64,000 bases of DNA from Chiridota heheva (lineage: Eukaryota; Echinodermata; Holothuroidea; Apodida; Chiridotidae): NCBI GenBank assembly GCA_020152595.1, contig JAIGNY010004520.1, positions 2,309,001 through 2,373,000 on the forward strand, written 5' to 3'. Under the pieces are notes generated by a model that did not search any database, was not told the origin of the DNA, and was given only the letters and a program-made list of their open reading frames with translations. Positions 61,300 through 64,000 of this stretch are shown here, one piece after another (within the stretch, counting starts at the first letter, position 1; every line of letters starts with the position of its first letter). A program made the position numbers and the translations under genes.

Positions 61300-61349
61300 G
61301 GTGATTGTGTTACCTTTTAATGTCTAGCATCAACACTGAAATATGAAAA
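61300..61349 (-). other. 5' UTR part of the exon and its splice acceptor
   Basis: On the minus strand CTTTCATTTTCATATTTCAG lies directly before TGTTGATGC (first exonic base 61335), a strong polypyrimidine-AG acceptor 36 bases upstream of the ATG. At least one untranslated exon must therefore lie at higher coordinates; I could not locate it. Confidence 0.75.
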
Positions 61350-62600
61350 TGAAAGAAGACAATCGTTAGTACCTAATCATTTTGACCCAGGTCAAATTCC
61401 ATTTTCAATGCATATTCATATTTCCTTCAGTATGATAAGTACATCAATCGTTTTATCATTGTTCAGAAGAAATGGTATAAAGTATCTTATGTCTACTGCA
61501 CCATGCGGTAGAAGGTTAGGTTCCTTCTTAGCCCATTTCTTACTTGCAACGTCTCATCTCTTGAGATGTACCCTCGGGGGAGGGGAGGGGGTTAGGCGTT
61601 GGACATGGCCCTGTTATCGAAAAAAGTGACGGTGGTGGTTAGGCGTTGGACATGGCCCTTGTTATCAAAAGTAGGTGGTCCAAAGTATACTTTGCCCCCC
61701 CCCCCAAATTTTTCTGTTATAAAAAGTGCCGACGGTCTAAAACTAAATTTGGCCCCCATAAAAACATCTTAATGCACAAATCCAATCACTCCATTTTTGC
61801 ACATACATTTTTTTGAGAAAACGGACTGCAAAATTGACCAGGTCACACCACTAATTTGACCTTGATATTATTTTCAGTACGGGGGAAATCTTCAAAAATT
61901 TGCACACAAAAAATGGATCAACCGTATTCAATTCAATTGATTGAACTCTTGGTAAATTTGACTCGTGATTTGATACAATTTGAAGAATTAAATTTCAGAT
62001 TTGTTGAAAAGGGAGGGGGAGGGGGGGGGGGGTGTATACTACGATTCAGTGAATTTTTAAAGAAAAAATTGCAAAATCGCCCTATATATAGCAACTGATG
62101 CGAGGTGCTAAGGAACATGTCAATTTAACACCTTAAAAATGGACCACCCAAAAGGTTGCGCACAAAGGTCCCACACAATTGATCATATGTGATTTGTGTA
62201 GTATTTAGAGAATTATATTCACACAAGGTATTATAACAGCATAAAAAGTTATGCACATGTATGTTGATAACAAGGTATTTAACAGAGTGAGTAATTTTGT
62301 ATGCTAGACAAAATCAAGGCGAAAATCCTGGTCGCCCTGCAGAATTTTGTTCAATGGTCGACCAAAATTTCTCACTGGGCGACCAAATGGTCGCCCAGTT
62401 AGTATGTTAGAAAATTCACTGCTACGATTCGGATAATTTAAAATGTTTTGCCCTCCTCTCCTAGCAAAATGTCTCGCTACACCAAAAGCTTTTAGAAATG
62501 TATAGAAACAGAAATAGAACTACAAATAGAAATGTAGAAAAAAAATAAAATAATAATAATTTGTCAAGGAAAGAGACTTTCTATATAGGCCCATAATCAT
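61350..62600. other. Upstream intron, with a G-rich local duplication
   Basis: GTTAGGCGTTGGACATGGCC occurs twice, at about 61590 and 61640, giving a ~50-bp tandem repeat. G- and C-runs at 61696-61706 and 62010-62032 resemble DNA-element ends. No exon supported. Confidence 0.5.
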
Positions 62601-62860
62601 AAAATCATTTATTTTTCAATATGAGCAAATGGATAACAGCATGTTCTTGTAAAGTTTATACGTTATACCATTCTCAATAACTGAACACAAACTGGTTCTG
62701 ATAATATGAAAGAGACAATTGATTTCAAAGAAATACATAAAGATTGTCTTGGGTCGGCAATCATGATATCACGCTGTACACTTGAAGTTGACCTTTAGTA
62801 CACTGGTTGAAATTGAATAGTAATAACTCCTAAACGGAATAAGAAATCTATTAATGGCAT
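62601..62860 (-). mobile_element. Diverged inverted copy of the dispersed repeat family
   Basis: On the minus strand it reads, in order, TGCCGACCCAAGACAATCTT, a GTTATTGAGAATGGTATAAC-like segment and TTTACAAGAACATGCTGTTA. This is the same order as the right part of the copies at 50.9-51.1 and 57.8-57.9 kb. Confidence 0.5.
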
Positions 62861-62864
62861 AGAG

Positions 62865-63300
62865 GAACCGGGGGCCCGGGAAGGGAGGGGGTGGGGGAGT
62901 GGAGGGGGAGGGTGGGGAAAGTCCCACCAAGTATCATTTTAGTCCCCCCATACGGGGGTGGGCAAGGCCCGCCATGCATTATTTTATTCTCCCCCCCCCC
63001 CCCCCTCTTCAATAATGAAGTTCTAACGAATTGATTTTGACGAGTCAGATTCCCTTCACCATCTTTCAAAATTTTTATTTGGAAATTCTCTTCAATTGTC
63101 GGGAAATCTCCTTATTTTTGTGAAAAGTGCTTCCATTTTTTTCTTGACAAACTGAAACATTAATTTTGAAATTTCTTCATTTTTGTGAAATTTTTATTAC
63201 AATTCGGGAAGTTTTCTTCCATTTTCGTAAAATTTCATTCATTTTCGTGACATTTTCTTCAATTTTCTAGAAATTTAAACAAAAGTTTGAATTTTACCGC
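62865..63300. repeat. G-rich tract, C-run and TTTTCGxGAAATTT repeats
   Basis: 62865-62920 is G-rich and 62990-63006 is a C-run. 63070-63260 then holds about six degenerate units such as TTCAATTGTCGGGAAATCTC and TTCCATTTTCGTAAAATTTC. The combination matches other non-autonomous DNA-element remnants in the window. Confidence 0.6.
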
Positions 63301-63720
63301 CCCCTTACACACACTTTATGAATAACTTTTAGACATGACTCTTATAAGTTGTATATAGGTTTCTTGAGACAAAAACTAAATTTGGCCCCCAATGTCAAAT
63401 ATCTCCTATAGGCCGCTGTCTACATATCTTTTTGCATCAGTTTATTTCTTTTGTTTTATAGTCTTCTATCATATAAAAATAGGAATTGACAGTTTCCTCA
63501 ACTTTTCCATACACCATTAAATGTACTGACGTTTTCAAGAAAAACAGTTTTAGTTGACGGAATGGGAAGCAGGGCAGCTGCGATTAAGCTGTACATCATT
63601 TGCACTAAAGTTTTCTGTCATGGCCCGCATGACGCAACAGGTCTAGTATTGTAAACTCCATGCTCAAAATGCGCCTTCTTTTATTTTTAATTGATAACTA
63701 TTTTTAAAATCTCATTTAAT
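63301..63720. other. Non-coding, no feature recognised
   Basis: Nothing supportable. Confidence 0.4.
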
Positions 63721-63990
63721 GAAGAGAATGTGGATTTCAAATTAAGTGATATTTATTGAAGATTGTATTTTAATGGTTACGACGCTACAATAAATTTCAG
63801 CAATGTTAATTTCAAAAATTATGGCGTTAATTTTATTCACAAAAAAATCATGTAAATTGGCAACGTTGAGGAATGCAGACGATAAGTTCCGGTGCCAATC
63901 CGATATTTTAATAGCCAGGTCCAAAACGTGAAGAGAATACGGACTTCAAATTGAGTGTTATTTATTGAAGATTGTATTTTAATGGTATAG
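63721..63990. repeat. Direct repeat, period ~209 bp
   Basis: GAAGAGAATGTGGATTTCAA with the following ATTTATTGAAGATTGTATTT recurs at 63930-63986 with four or so substitutions. The second unit runs towards the window edge, so the array may continue beyond it. Confidence 0.85.
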
Positions 63991-64000
63991 TTTAGATATT

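Overview
The window looks like intergenic and intronic DNA from a repeat-rich animal genome. Protein-coding content is very small. Splice signals, several tRNA-derived SINE families, CR1/L2-like and RNase H-bearing LINE fragments, many TTAA-flanked miniature DNA transposons and long simple-sequence arrays all point to a metazoan, most likely a marine invertebrate. Recurrent words such as TAGGCCTA and CCTAACGTTAGG make an echinoderm or other ambulacrarian my best guess, but this is a weak inference.

Two pieces look like real host genes, both on the minus strand. A 31-codon first coding exon at 32801-32893 starts with ATG, carries the PWGF carboxylate-binding loop of a PDZ domain and stops at a textbook GTAAGT donor. 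It resembles the N-termini of PDLIM/ZASP/Enigma, synaptopodin-2 and Shroom proteins. A coiled-coil coding exon at about 60458-61335 has a strong splice acceptor, an ACCATGG start and an MGS N-terminus, with one reading-frame break near 60900. I cannot assign its family. No downstream exon of either gene was recognised.

Layout: 1-8 kb holds TTAA foldback elements, a C-rich minisatellite, two SINEs and a LINE 3' end nested in a terminal-inverted-repeat element. 8.4-10.3 kb is a minus-strand LINE relic (RT YVDD motif, RNase H, terminal Cys/His motif). 11.6-20.7 kb holds a 603-bp TTAA element, a 53-55-bp minisatellite, SINEs, short tandem duplications and foldbacks. 25.8-27.8 kb holds a LINE piece, a foldback and a 932-bp piggyBac-like element. 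28.5-30.2 kb is a 21-bp minisatellite with higher-order structure. 31.2 kb is a composite of two small piggyBac-like elements. 33.3-35.6 kb has two SINEs. 36-42 kb is dominated by triplet arrays, including about 0.8 kb of (TTA)n and 0.7 kb of (AAT)n in opposite orientation.

44.0-58.1 kb is a direct duplication: 44050-51292 and 53064-58080 are homologous block by block, with (TA)n arrays and a LINE scrap present only in the first copy. Each copy has related ~190-bp repeats in inverted orientation on its two sides, so the duplicated unit may itself be a large foldback-type mobile element. 58.9-60.0 kb has a short TIR element and a 13-bp minisatellite. 61.3-64 kb is upstream or intronic sequence with G-rich and short direct repeats. 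Most long open frames in the window are translations of simple repeats.
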